Shown: positions 55,915 to 63,976 of the stretch, one piece after another
How the letters are laid out: every line of letters starts with the position of its first letter
Numbering within the stretch: position 1 is the stretch's first letter
Assembly: GCF_036250735.1 (NCBI RefSeq)
Contig: NZ_CP109430.1
Span: forward strand, 2,542,001 to 2,606,000
Direction of reading: 5' to 3'
Source of the DNA: Streptosporangium sp. NBC_01495
GTDB lineage: Bacteria > Actinomycetota > Actinomycetes > Streptosporangiales > Streptosporangiaceae
Length of the DNA stretch: 64,000 nt
Program-made: the position numbers and the translations under genes
Notes under the pieces: model-generated
What the model was told of the DNA's origin: nothing
The model's database searches: none
The model's input: only the letters and a program-made list of their open reading frames with translations

Positions 55915-56913
55915 GTGGTCACGCTTGAGGATGTCGCCCGGCACGCGGGCGTCTCGCTCGCCACGGCGTCGCGGGTGCTCAACGGCAGCACCCGGCAGGT
56001 GGGCGCCCCCCTGCGGGCCAAGGTGGAACTGGCCGCCGCCGAGCTGGGATACCGCACCAACGTGGCCGCGCAGACCCTCGCCAGGGGTGCCAGCAACGTG
56101 ATCGGCCTGGTCGTCCACGACCTCACCGACCCCTACTTCGCCGCGATCGCCGACGGGGCCATGCGGGTCGCCGAGAGCCAGGGGCTCATGGTCATGATCG
56201 GCACCACCCACCGCGACCCCGAGCGGGAGATCGCCTACGTCTCGACGCTCAACGCCCAGCGGGTCCGCGCCGTGCTGCTCGTCGGCTCCCGGGTCACCGA
56301 CCCGGAGACGACCCGGCGGCTCGGGACGGAACTCGACCACTACCGGGAGTCCGGGGGCCGGGTCGCCTGCGTGGGCCAGGACCTGCTCGGTGTCGACACG
56401 GTGGTGCCGGACAACCGCCGGGGCGCCGCCGAGCTGGCCCGCGCCCTCGCCGGGCTGGGGCACCGGAACTTCGCGATCCTCGCCGGGCCCGACTGGCTGA
56501 TCGCGCCCAGGGACAGGGTGGAGGGGTTCGCCGGCGCGATCGAGGAGCTCGGACTGCCCGCGCCGCGCGTCCTGCACGGCTCCTTCGACCGGGAGGGCGG
56601 CTACGCGGCGGCCACCCAGGTGTCCGGGGTCACGTGCGTCTTCGCCGTCAACGACGTGATGGCGGTGGGCGCCCTGGCCTCCTTCAGGGACCGGGGCATC
56701 CGGGTGCCCGACGACGTCTCCGTGGCCGGTTTCGACGACATCTTCACCCTGCGCGACCTGGTTCCCTCGCTGTCCACCGTGCGGCTGCCGCTCGCCGACA
56801 TGGGCGTCCGCGCGCTGGAGATGGCCCTCGGCCCGTCCGAGGGGGGCAGGGCCGAGGCCGTGACCGTGACCGGCGAGGTGATCCTCCGGGAGAGCACCCG
56901 CGGCCTGGGGTGA
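55915..56913 (+). CDS. LacI/GalR family transcriptional regulator
   Basis: 332 residues from GTG (GGGAGG six bases upstream). The N-terminal helix-turn-helix VTLEDVARHAGVSLATASRV with hinge LNGSTRQVGAPLR is followed by the periplasmic-binding-like sugar domain (NVIGLVVHDLTDPYFAAIAD, TCVFAVNDVMAVGALASFRD, DVSVAGFDDI). It represses by binding the GGAAAnCGCTTTCC dyad seen just upstream, so it is autoregulated. The same dyad in front of the oxidoreductase operon at 61226 marks that operon as its target, a few genes away. Confidence 0.94.
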   Translation: MVTLEDVARHAGVSLATASRVLNGSTRQVGAPLRAKVELAAAELGYRTNVAAQTLARGASNVIGLVVHDLTDPYFAAIADGAMRVAESQGLMVMIGTTHRDPEREIAYVSTLNAQRVRAVLLVGSRVTDPETTRRLGTELDHYRESGGRVACVGQDLLGVDTVVPDNRRGAAELARALAGLGHRNFAILAGPDWLIAPRDRVEGFAGAIEELGLPAPRVLHGSFDREGGYAAATQVSGVTCVFAVNDVMAVGALASFRDRGIRVPDDVSVAGFDDIFTLRDLVPSLSTVRLPLADMGVRALEMALGPSEGGRAEAVTVTGEVILRESTRGLG

Positions 56914-56969
56914 CACGACAGGCTGAGTGATCCTCCGGGAGGACGTCCGCGGCCTGGGGTGCCACGACG
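56878..56969. repeat. Tandem duplication of the 3' end of the LacI-type gene
   Basis: A 42-bp block beginning GTGATCCTCCGGGAG and ending CACGAC occurs at 56878-56919 (coding end and stop) and again, slightly diverged, at 56928-56969. Period 50 bp. Confidence 0.85.
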
Positions 56970-57033
56970 GTGCCACGACTTCGTCGCGGCGGGCCGGTGG
57001 CGACGGCGGGGTCGCGGCGGGCACGTCACGCGG

Positions 57034-57133
57034 GCGCGTCATGGTGACGCCACCGCGACAAGCGGGCAGGCGCGTCATGGTGACGCCGCGACAAATGGCA
57101 GGCGCGTCACGGCGACGCCACCGCGACAAGCGG
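57034..57133. repeat. Three tandem copies of a 32-36-bp unit
   Basis: GCGCGTCATGGTGACGCC begins copies at 57034 and 57070. The third at 57102 has GCGCGTCACGGCGACGCC. Each unit continues with CCGCGACAA. Confidence 0.85.
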
Positions 57134-57159
57134 CCCGGACCCCCGTGGGGGGCCGGGCC
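57132..57159. terminator. Hairpin between convergent genes
   Basis: GGCCCGG (57132-57138) with CCGGGCC (57153-57159), and an inner CCCCC/GGGGG stem. It ends transcription from the LacI-type gene and probably from the convergent hypothetical gene. Confidence 0.65.
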
Positions 57160-57220
57160 GATCGTGTCGTAGGGGAACGCGGGGGAGGGGAGAGCGGAGA
57201 GTGGCGGGGAGGGGAGGGGG

Positions 57221-57967
57221 TCAGCGCATGCCGGGAACGGGGTTTCCCTGCTCGTTGACCGGCGGGACCATGATCTGCCCGCGCAGCCAGCGGATCGTCC
57301 TGATGACCCCGTCGCCGTAGCCGGGGGAGTGCTGGCGGCCCCGGCCGAGCTGCCGGGACACGTCCTCGGCCGCGCTCTCCTCCATGCCGAGGTTGAGGCC
57401 GGTCGGTCCGTGGATGGGGCGGGGCGTGTTGCGGACCGGGGACTTCCTGCGGGTGCCGAGCACCCACTCACACACGGCGATGGTGCCCGCGCACCATTCC
57501 TTCTCCCACTCGCCCGCGGCGTTGGGCCGGCCCTGGTGGGCCAGCTCGGCGACCCTGCCGATCTCGGCCTCGGTGCGCAGGATCACGCCGCGCCCGCCGA
57601 CCAGGTGTCCCCAGCCTTCCGAGGAGCGGCGGCCGGGGATGGGCAGCCCGTCCTTGGCGCCGATCAACCAGTTCAGGGTGCTGATGACCCCGTCGGCCGG
57701 CACGACCCGGCCCTCGCGCGGAACCCGCTCGGCGGCGTCGATCTCGGCGCGCGCCTCGGCGAGGGTGGGCGGGGATCCCGAGGAGGGGCGACCGCTGATC
57801 GGTGCCTGCTCCCGCTTGCCCAGGGCCCAGAGGATCGCCTCTCCCTGGCCCGAGGGGGCCGAGTCGGGGTTGGCGGCCTCCCACTCCCTGATCGCTTCCA
57901 GTACGGCCATCACATGTTCCGGCGGCCGCTGTACGGCGGGGCTGGCTTCGCTTTCTGCGGTCGTCAT
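57221..57967 (-). CDS. Hypothetical protein with fourfold internal repeat
   Basis: 248 residues from MTTAESEASPAVQRPPEHVM. I recognise no family. The protein is built from four similar units, each ending in a helix plus short tail: AILWALGKREQAPISGR (~45), VISTLNWLIGAKDGLPIPGR (~95), IAVCEWVLGTRRKSPV (~165) and IRTIRWLRGQIMVPPV (~225). No signal peptide or membrane segment is seen, so it is probably cytosolic. TAGGGG lies close to the ATG and a TACGGT box just before it, so the leader may be very short. Confidence 0.8.
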   Translation of the reverse strand: MTTAESEASPAVQRPPEHVMAVLEAIREWEAANPDSAPSGQGEAILWALGKREQAPISGRPSSGSPPTLAEARAEIDAAERVPREGRVVPADGVISTLNWLIGAKDGLPIPGRRSSEGWGHLVGGRGVILRTEAEIGRVAELAHQGRPNAAGEWEKEWCAGTIAVCEWVLGTRRKSPVRNTPRPIHGPTGLNLGMEESAAEDVSRQLGRGRQHSPGYGDGVIRTIRWLRGQIMVPPVNEQGNPVPGMR

Positions 57968-58093
57968 ACCCCTACCGTACGAGTACCTGCCATGTCACTC
58001 CAACGTGAAGCGGTAATCCGGGCCCGGCGAACGTGTTTTCCTTCCCGTTGGAACGGTCCCCCGCCTCGAAACACCGCGGCGGGGGACCGCGCG

Positions 58094-58948
58094 TCAACCT
58101 CCGACGAACTCGGCGAAGGCGGCCTTCACCCTGGCCAGGATCCCGTCGGGGTCGGCGGCCCACACGTCGGCGTTGAAGATCTCCACTTCGACGTCCCCCG
58201 TGTAGCCCGCCTCGGCCACCGCGCGGGTCATCGGGCCGAAGTCGATCACGCCGTCGCCCATGATCCCCCGGCCGAGCAGGACGTCGGCGGGGAGCGGCGA
58301 CAGGAAGTCGCACACCTGGTAGCTCGCGATCCGGTCCGACGCCCTGGCGATCTGCTCCAGCACCCGCGGGTCCCACCACACGTGGAAGGTGTCGACGACG
58401 ACGCCCACCTGCTCGGAGGGGTACGCCTCGGCCAGGTCGAGCGCCTGGCCGAGAGTGGACAGCACGGCCCGGTCGGCGCAGTACATCGGGTGCAGCGGTT
58501 CGAGGGCGAGCCGCACCCCTCGCTCGCCCGCGTACGGGGCCAGCACGGACAGTGCCTCGGCGACCCGCTCCCGCGCGGCGGGCAGGTCGCGGGAGATCGT
58601 GCCCGGCGGCTCGCCGGGCACCACGCCGGGCAGGCCGCCGACCACCATGACCAGGCAGGCGGCGCCCAGCGTCGCGGCCTCGTCGATCGCCCTGCGGTTG
58701 TCGTCCATGGCCTCGGGGCCGCCGGAGGTGAGGAACCCGCCCCGGCACAGCGACGACACCCGCAGTCCGGCGTCCGCGACGAGCTTGACGGTCTCCTCCA
58801 GGCCCTGCGCGGCGACGTCCTGCCGCCACAGGCCGATGGCCTCGACGCCGTGCCGCACGCACCCGTCGACGGCCTCGGCCACCGACCACCGCTTCGTGGT
58901 CCACTGGTTCAGCGAGAGACGGCTCGTCTGTGCCCTCGTCGCGCTCAC
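58094..58948 (-). CDS. Sugar phosphate isomerase/epimerase (xylose-isomerase-like TIM barrel)
   Basis: 284 residues from GTG, overlapping the preceding DUF993 gene by four bases. AP-endonuclease-2/IolE-type TIM barrel: LSLNQWTTKRWSVAEAVDGC, RLALEPLHPMYCADRAVLST, VGVVVDTFHVWWDPRVLEQI, YQVCDFLSP and YTGDVEVEIFNADVW hold the metal-binding Glu, Asp, His and Glu. It likely isomerises or epimerises a keto-sugar in the pathway encoded by this three-gene operon. The real substrate is not evident. Confidence 0.9.
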   Translation of the reverse strand: MSATRAQTSRLSLNQWTTKRWSVAEAVDGCVRHGVEAIGLWRQDVAAQGLEETVKLVADAGLRVSSLCRGGFLTSGGPEAMDDNRRAIDEAATLGAACLVMVVGGLPGVVPGEPPGTISRDLPAARERVAEALSVLAPYAGERGVRLALEPLHPMYCADRAVLSTLGQALDLAEAYPSEQVGVVVDTFHVWWDPRVLEQIARASDRIASYQVCDFLSPLPADVLLGRGIMGDGVIDFGPMTRAVAEAGYTGDVEVEIFNADVWAADPDGILARVKAAFAEFVGG

Positions 58949-60084
58949 AGGCCGTTCACCGCCAGCAGGGAGCGCATCCGGGAGACCGCCAGCCCGGGGT
59001 CGGCCAGCAGCCCGGCCCTGTCGGCCAGCTGGAACACCTCGGCCAGGTGGGGCAGGGAACGGGCCGCCTGGGCGCCGTTGACCATGCTGAAGGCGTCCTG
59101 GTGGCCGTTGAGCCACGCCAGGAAGACGATGCCCGTCTTGTAGTTGTACGTCGGGGCCTCGAAGATCTTCCGTGAGAGCGGGACCGTGGGTTCCATGATC
59201 TCGTCGTAGCGTCCGAGGTCGCCCGCGTCGAGGGCCTCCAGGGCCGCCGCGGCGGCGGGGGCGATCGCGTCGAAGATCCCCAGCAGCGCGTGGCTGCCCG
59301 ACCTGATCAGCGAGGGGTAGTTGAAGTCGTCGCCGGTGTAGAGCCGCACGCCCTCGGGCAGCGCCGCGCGCAGCCCGATCTCGTGCTCGGCGTCCAGCAG
59401 CGAGACCTTGACCCCGTCCACCTTCGCCGCGTGGTCGCGGATCAGGGACAGGAACGACGCGGTGGCCTCGGGCACGTCCCGCGAGCCCCAGTAGCCCGCC
59501 AGGTTCGGGTCGAACATCTCGCCCAGCCAGTGCAGGATCACCGGGCGGTCGACCTGGGAGAGCAACTCGCCGTAGACCCGGTGGTAGTCCTCCGGGCCCC
59601 GCGCGATCGCGGCCAGCCGGCGGCTCGCCATCACGATGACGCCGGCGCCCGCGTCCCGTACGGTCTCGATCTGCTCGGTGTAGGCCGCCACGACCTCGTC
59701 CAGGGTCCGGGCGTGTGGGGCCTGGTCGGTGCCCGCGCCGCAGGCCACCAGCGCCGCCGGGTCGCCGAAGGCCTTCGCCTCGGTGGCGCTGCGCCGGATC
59801 AGCTCGCGGGTGGCCGCCCAGTCGAGCCCCATGTTGCGCTGGGCGGTGTCCATGGCGTCGGCGACCCGCAGCCCGTACGACCACAGGTGGTGCCGGAAGC
59901 GCAGGGTGGCGTCCCAGTCGACGGCGGCGGGGGAGCCCGGGGTGTTGTCGCCGAGCGGGTCGGCGACCACGTGGGCGGCGGCGTAGACGACGCGGCTCAC
60001 GGCGGGGCCGGCGGGCCTGGTCCAGGTGACCGGCTCGCGCAGGGTGTGCTCCCCGCCGGGCAGCGCGATCCTCAGGGGGGCCAT
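58945..60084 (-). CDS. DUF993 protein (dihydrodipicolinate-synthase-like aldolase fold)
   Basis: 379 residues from MAPLRIALPGGEHTLREPVT. The DUF993 family is related to the DHDPS/NAL class I aldolase superfamily. Seen here: VDWDATLRFRHHLWSYGLRV, ADAMDTAQRN, GAGVIVMASRRLA, ILHWLGEMFDPNLAGYWGS, and VDGVKVSLLDAEHE with a central Lys suited to Schiff-base chemistry. ATG overlaps the oxidoreductase stop (TGATG), and its own stop overlaps the isomerase start, so all three genes are coupled. A retro-aldol step on an oxidised sugar is an inference from context. Confidence 0.9.
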   Translation of the reverse strand: MAPLRIALPGGEHTLREPVTWTRPAGPAVSRVVYAAAHVVADPLGDNTPGSPAAVDWDATLRFRHHLWSYGLRVADAMDTAQRNMGLDWAATRELIRRSATEAKAFGDPAALVACGAGTDQAPHARTLDEVVAAYTEQIETVRDAGAGVIVMASRRLAAIARGPEDYHRVYGELLSQVDRPVILHWLGEMFDPNLAGYWGSRDVPEATASFLSLIRDHAAKVDGVKVSLLDAEHEIGLRAALPEGVRLYTGDDFNYPSLIRSGSHALLGIFDAIAPAAAAALEALDAGDLGRYDEIMEPTVPLSRKIFEAPTYNYKTGIVFLAWLNGHQDAFSMVNGAQAARSLPHLAEVFQLADRAGLLADPGLAVSRMRSLLAVNGL

Positions 60085-61226
60085 CACGGCTCCACCGCCA
60101 GGCGGCGGCCCTCGGCGGAGGAGCGCAGGCCCAGCTCGGCGAGGCGGACGCCGCGCGCGCCCGAGGTGAAGTCGTAGGGGAAGGGCGCGTCCTCGGCCAC
60201 GTGGCGGACGAACCGCTCCCACTGGATCTTGAAGCCGTTGTCGAACTCCGTGTTGTCGGGCACCTCCTGCCAGCCGTCCCTGAAGCGGGCGGTGGCGGGC
60301 AGGTCGGGGTTCCAGACCGGCTTGGGAGTGGTGGCGCGGTGCTGGATCCGGCAGCCGCGCAGGCCCGCGACGGCGCTGCCGTGCGTGCCGTCCACCTGGA
60401 ACTCCACCAGCTCGTCGCGGTTCACCCTGACGTTCCAGGAGGAGTTGATCTGCGCGATGATCCCGCCCTCCAGCTCGAACACCCCGTAGGCGGCGTCGTC
60501 GGCGGTGGCCCGGTAGCTCTCGCCCCGCTCGTCCACCCGCTCGGGGATGTGGGTGACGGCCTGGGCGTAGACCGAGGTGATCCGGCCGAACAGGTTCTCC
60601 AGCACGTACGCCCAGTGCGGGAACATGTCGAGGACGATGCCGCCGCCGTCCTCGGCGCGGTAGTTCCACGACGGGCGCTGCGCGTCCTGCCAGTCGCCCT
60701 CGAACACCCAGTAGCCGAACTCGCCGCGCACCGACAGGATCCGGCCGAAGAAGCCGCCGTCGATCAGGCGCCTGAGCTTGAGCAGGCCCGGCAGGAAGAG
60801 CTTGTCCTGCACGACGCCGTTCTTCACACCCCTGGCGGTCGCGGCCTCGGCCAGCGCCAGCGCGTCCTCGTACGTCTCGGCGGTCGGCTTCTCCGCGTAG
60901 ACGTGCTTGCCCGCCTCGATCGCCGCGAGCACGGCCTTCACGCGGGCCTGGGTGACCTGGGCGTCGAAGTAGATCAGGTTGGCGTCGTCGGCGAGGGCCG
61001 TGTCGAGGTCGGTGGTCCAGGCGTCGATGCCGTGGTCGGCCGCCAGCCTCTGCAACTTCTCGGCGTTCCGGCCCACCAGCACCGGCCTGAGCAGGACCCT
61101 CCCACCGCCCGACAGTGTCACGCCGCCCTGCTCGTTGATCGCCAGGACAGAGCGGACCAGGTGCTGGCGGTAGCCCATGCGGCCAGTGACACCGTTCATC
61201 ACAACGCCGATGCTTTGCGGGGACAT
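60084..61226 (-). CDS. Gfo/Idh/MocA-family sugar oxidoreductase
   Basis: 380 residues from MSPQSIGVVMNGVTGRMGYR with GGAGG and GGAG upstream. NAD(P)-binding Rossmann domain at the start, then the family motif AGKHVYAEKPTAETYEDALA with the catalytic Lys in EKP, and the C-terminal sheet domain with EDGGGIVLDMFPHWAYVLEN containing the usual Asp/His. It likely oxidises a sugar or cyclitol hydroxyl to a ketone as first enzyme of the operon. The LacI-type dyad 16-33 bp upstream of its start indicates repression by the regulator at 55915. Confidence 0.93.
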   Translation of the reverse strand: MSPQSIGVVMNGVTGRMGYRQHLVRSVLAINEQGGVTLSGGGRVLLRPVLVGRNAEKLQRLAADHGIDAWTTDLDTALADDANLIYFDAQVTQARVKAVLAAIEAGKHVYAEKPTAETYEDALALAEAATARGVKNGVVQDKLFLPGLLKLRRLIDGGFFGRILSVRGEFGYWVFEGDWQDAQRPSWNYRAEDGGGIVLDMFPHWAYVLENLFGRITSVYAQAVTHIPERVDERGESYRATADDAAYGVFELEGGIIAQINSSWNVRVNRDELVEFQVDGTHGSAVAGLRGCRIQHRATTPKPVWNPDLPATARFRDGWQEVPDNTEFDNGFKIQWERFVRHVAEDAPFPYDFTSGARGVRLAELGLRSSAEGRRLAVEP

Positions 61227-61241
61227 CTTTCTCCGACCTCC

Positions 61242-61259
61242 AAGGAAAGCGCTTTCCTT
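61242..61259. promoter_or_regulatory. Perfect LacI-type operator of the oxidoreductase operon
   Basis: AAGGAAAGCGCTTTCCTT is an 18-bp perfect palindrome. Its core GGAAAGCGCTTTCC (61244-61257) matches the site before the LacI-type gene at 13 of 14 positions. Its position close to the gene start suits simple repression. Confidence 0.88.
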
Positions 61260-61458
61260 TCCACCGTACGACAGCCGTCCCACCTGCGGCAAGCGTCGGG
61301 GGAAAGGTCGGGGAAAGGAGGTGTGAGCAGGGGGAGGCGCGGGGTGGGCGTACGGGCCCCGGCGGCGGCCGGTCCGGGAGCGGCGCGCGCTCCCCGCTCC
61401 TCCCGTGGCGCGGGACCGGTAGGCTCCGGTCACCGAATCGTCCGGAGGTGGGAGCAGG

Positions 61459-62013
61459 GTGTCGGCCATCCGGCTGCTGGTGCTCGGGGCCGTCCGCGAA
61501 CGTGGCCGGGCGCACGGCTACCAGGTGCGCGGCGACCTGGAGAGCTGGGGCGCGCACGAGTGGTCCACGGCCAAGCCGGGGTCGATCTACCACGCGCTCA
61601 GGCAGATGGCCAAGCAGGGGTTGCTGCGCGCCCACGAGATGGCGCCGAGCGCCGCGGGCGGGCCGCCCCGCGTGGAGTACGAGCTCACCGACGAAGGTGA
61701 CGCGGAGTTCCTGGGCATGTTGCGCACGGCTCTGGCCAGGCACGACCAGAAGATCGACGAGCTGACGGCCGGGGTGGGTTTCCTCACCTGCCTGCCCAGG
61801 GAAGAGGTGATCGCGCTGCTGAGGGAGCGGCTGGCGGCCCTCGACGGCTGGCGCTCGGAGGTCGCCCGCCACTGGTCGTCCGACGAGGCCGACTCCCGGG
61901 ACTGGGAGCCGACCGCCGAGATCATGCGGCTCTGGACGCACTTCTCCGGCAGCGGCGCCGAGTGGACCCGCGGGCTGATCGAACGCCTGGAAGGGGACGT
62001 GCGCACGTCCTGA
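61459..62013 (+). CDS. PadR family transcriptional regulator
   Basis: 184 residues from GTG, with GGAGGTGGGAGCAGG upstream. N-terminal PadR winged helix (SAIRLLVLGAVRERGRAHGY, QVRGDLESWGAHEW, KPGSIYHALRQMAKQGLL) and a C-terminal Vir-type dimerisation helix. It lies upstream of the VOC gene on the same strand. A TAGTaAAATTTgACTA dyad just before that gene is a plausible target. Confidence 0.92.
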   Translation: MSAIRLLVLGAVRERGRAHGYQVRGDLESWGAHEWSTAKPGSIYHALRQMAKQGLLRAHEMAPSAAGGPPRVEYELTDEGDAEFLGMLRTALARHDQKIDELTAGVGFLTCLPREEVIALLRERLAALDGWRSEVARHWSSDEADSRDWEPTAEIMRLWTHFSGSGAEWTRGLIERLEGDVRTS

Positions 62014-62079
62014 GCGGGGCCGCGCCGTCGATGACGGCGGCGACGGAGACGGCGATGACGGCGAGGCGTTCCCGTGCGG

Positions 62080-62220
62080 AGTGTTTCCGCGCGTGAGCGT
62101 CTCCGCGCGTGGGTGTTTTCACGCGGGCGGTTTCGTGCGTGGGCGTTCCCGTGCGGGCGTTCGCGTGCGTGGGCGTTCCCGTGCGGGGCGTTCGTGCGGG
62201 GCGTTTCCGTGCGGGGCGCG
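62080..62220. repeat. Degenerate minisatellite between padR and the VOC gene
   Basis: Units of about 15-28 bp built on GTGCGTGGGCGTTCCCGTGC and GCGGGGCGTTTCCGTGC recur across about 140 bp. It is non-coding and lies upstream of the VOC promoter. Confidence 0.8.
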
Positions 62221-62269
62221 GTAATCCGGGAGGCGCGGCCCTGCCGCCGCCGCTACACTCGAATCCGGC

Positions 62270-62285
62270 TAGTAAAATTTGACTA
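62270..62285. promoter_or_regulatory. TAGTAAAATTTGACTA dyad, candidate PadR operator
   Basis: A 16-bp dyad symmetric at 14 positions, 22-37 bp before the VOC gene and in the only AT-rich patch of this region, so it overlaps the promoter. The PadR gene just upstream is the natural binder. Confidence 0.55.
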
Positions 62286-62306
62286 CTGCGCAGCCGGAGG
62301 AGCCAG

Positions 62307-63026
62307 ATGGCCAACGAGACGACCGTGCCGGCACTGCCCTGCCGATCGATCGACGAGATCGAGGAGTTCTACACCGCGCTGGGTTTCACCAGGACCTATC
62401 ACCAGGTTCGCCCGAACCCGTACCTCGCCCTACGGCGGGAGGACATCCATCTGCACTTCTTCACCATCCCGGGCTTCAACCCGGAAGACTCCTACGGCAC
62501 CTGCATCATCACCGTCCCCGATACCGGAGCTCTCTTCAGCGCCTTCGCCGAGGGCATGCGATCCGCGTACGGCAAGCTCCTGATCTCCGGGATCCCCCGG
62601 ATGACCAGGCCCAGGAAACGGAAGAACGCCGACAACCTCGCCGGGTTCACGATCGTCGATCCGGGAGGGAACTGGATCCGGATCTTCCCCTCGTCCAACG
62701 ACGCGAGCCGGGAGGAACCCCCGGCCGGCCGGCTCGCCACGGCGCTGCAGAACGCCGTCGTCATCGGCGACTCCAAAGGCGATCACCGGCAGGCCGCCAA
62801 GATCCTCGACGGCGCGCTGGCGCGAGCGGGGGACGCGCCGAACGCGGAGCTCGTCGAAGCGCTCCTCTACCGCGCCGAGATAGCCCTGACGCTCTCCGAC
62901 CGCGATCGGGCGGGCGAGCTGCTGGCCCGCGTCCGCGCGATCCCCCTGGAGGCCGCGGAGCGGGAGCGGCTGGCCGAGGCGCTGGCCGGCGCCGACGACA
63001 TCGAGGCGGCCCTGTCGGCCGGCTGA
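62307..63026 (+). CDS. VOC/bleomycin-resistance-like protein with helical TPR-like C-terminus
   Basis: 239 residues from MANETTVPALPCRSIDEIEE, GGAGGAG upstream. The VOC domain (1-130) has EFYTALGFTRTYHQVRPNPY, DIHLHFFTIPGF and a closing FTIVDPGGNWIRIF. The second half (about 145-235) is all helix with TPR-like spacing (GDHRQAAKILDGALARAGDA, ELVEALLYRAEIALTLSDRD, RAGELLARVRAI). Drug binding or small-molecule sequestration is the usual role of the first domain. The helical part may dimerise it. Control by the adjacent PadR regulator is likely. Confidence 0.88.
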   Translation: MANETTVPALPCRSIDEIEEFYTALGFTRTYHQVRPNPYLALRREDIHLHFFTIPGFNPEDSYGTCIITVPDTGALFSAFAEGMRSAYGKLLISGIPRMTRPRKRKNADNLAGFTIVDPGGNWIRIFPSSNDASREEPPAGRLATALQNAVVIGDSKGDHRQAAKILDGALARAGDAPNAELVEALLYRAEIALTLSDRDRAGELLARVRAIPLEAAERERLAEALAGADDIEAALSAG

Positions 63027-63129
63027 GCCTCCGCGGGATTCCGGCGCCTCACGGAGATATTCGGGTGTTTACGGGATCTTCACGGCGCGTTCGCGGGGGA
63101 AAGGAAGACCCGCGCGCCACGTCATCGCA

Positions 63130-63147
63130 GATCAAACGAATTTGATC
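63130..63147. promoter_or_regulatory. GATCAAA-CGAA-TTTGATC palindrome
   Basis: An 18-bp dyad with perfect seven-base arms, followed three bases later by a further GATCAA half-site. It lies about 155-173 bp before the secreted nuclease gene and could be an operator. Confidence 0.5.
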
Positions 63148-63196
63148 ATGGATCAAGGCAGTATCCGACCAAGCGTGTCCTGACTCGTCGTCAAAG

Positions 63197-63220
63197 CATG
63201 ACATTTCGGCGTTTGTCATG
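63197..63220. promoter_or_regulatory. CATGACA-N10-TGTCATG inverted repeat
   Basis: Perfect seven-base arms (63197-63203, 63214-63220) lie 83-106 bp before the secreted nuclease start, close to the expected promoter. It is probably a repressor or activator site. Confidence 0.5.
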
Positions 63221-63302
63221 AGTTGAGACGTTCCGTCTGTCCTCCTCTCGCCGTGCCCAGACCCCCCGACTGGCCGAGGTGGAGCGACAGAAGGGGCCAC
63301 TC

Positions 63303-63935
63303 GTGAAACGAGTCGTCACCGGGATCTCCGCTGCCCTCACGGCAATTCTCCTCACCGTTTCCCTGACAGCAGGGACGGCGTCGGCGACCCCGCCCAACAT
63401 TCCCTCCGCGGCCACCGCCGCGAGCAGGCTCGCGACGCTCACCGTCGCGGCCGAGACCAACCAGTCCTCCTACAACCGGTCGCTGTTCAACCACTGGATC
63501 ACCATCAGCGGCGCCTGCAACACCCGGGAGACGGTGCTCAAGAGGGACGGTACGGGAGTGGTCGTCGACTCCAGCTGCGCGGCCACCTCCGGCCGCTGGT
63601 ACTCCCCGTTCGACGGCGCCACCTGGACCGCCGCGAGCGACGTCGACATCGACCACATGGTGCCGCTGGCCGAGGCGTGGCGTTCCGGCGCCTACGCGTG
63701 GACCAGCGCGCAGCGCCAGTCCTACGCCAACGACCTGGGCGGCCCCGAGCTGTGGGCGGTGACCGACAACGTCAACCAGACCAAGGGCGACCAGGACCCC
63801 TCGACGTGGCAGCCGCCGCTGGCGAGCTTCGACTGCACCTACGCCAGGGCGTGGATCCAGGTGAAGTACTACTGGAAGCTGACCCTGCAGAGCTCGGAGA
63901 AGAGCGCCCTGCAGGGCATGCTCGCGAGCTGCTGA
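63303..63935 (+). CDS. Secreted HNH-family nuclease (DUF1524/GmrSD-C type)
   Basis: 210 residues from GTG (AAGGGG upstream) with a Sec signal peptide ending TASATPP near residue 32. The mature enzyme has the His-Me finger SDVDIDHMVPLAEAWRSGA at about residue 115-133 and NDLGGPELWAVTDNVNQTKG after it, with the catalytic His in DIDHMVP. Cysteines (GACNTRE, SSCAATSG, FDCTYAR, final C) suggest disulfides, fitting extracellular life. Related secreted nucleases degrade environmental DNA. A strong terminator follows. Confidence 0.93.
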   Translation: MKRVVTGISAALTAILLTVSLTAGTASATPPNIPSAATAASRLATLTVAAETNQSSYNRSLFNHWITISGACNTRETVLKRDGTGVVVDSSCAATSGRWYSPFDGATWTAASDVDIDHMVPLAEAWRSGAYAWTSAQRQSYANDLGGPELWAVTDNVNQTKGDQDPSTWQPPLASFDCTYARAWIQVKYYWKLTLQSSEKSALQGMLASC

Positions 63936-63939
63936 CGCC

Positions 63940-63976
63940 GAACGTCCCGCCCCCTCGGAAAGGGGGCGGGACGTTC
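63940..63976 (+). terminator. Strong hairpin terminator after the secreted nuclease
   Basis: GAACGTCCCGCCCCCT (63940-63955), CGGAA, AGGGGGCGGGACGTTC (63961-63976): sixteen perfect pairs with a five-base loop. Confidence 0.88.

Larger units (their letters stand above)
56914..57220. other. Repeat-filled intergenic region
   Basis: 307 bp between convergent genes. It contains a duplicate of the lacI-type gene's 3' end (56928-56969), three copies of a 32-36-bp unit (57034-57133) and a strong hairpin (57132-57159). No gene is seen. Confidence 0.75.

Noticed and set aside
62080..62220. Tandem repeats considered as CRISPR or a coding repeat
   Set aside because: Units are short, overlapping and degenerate, with no unique spacers and no conserved frame.
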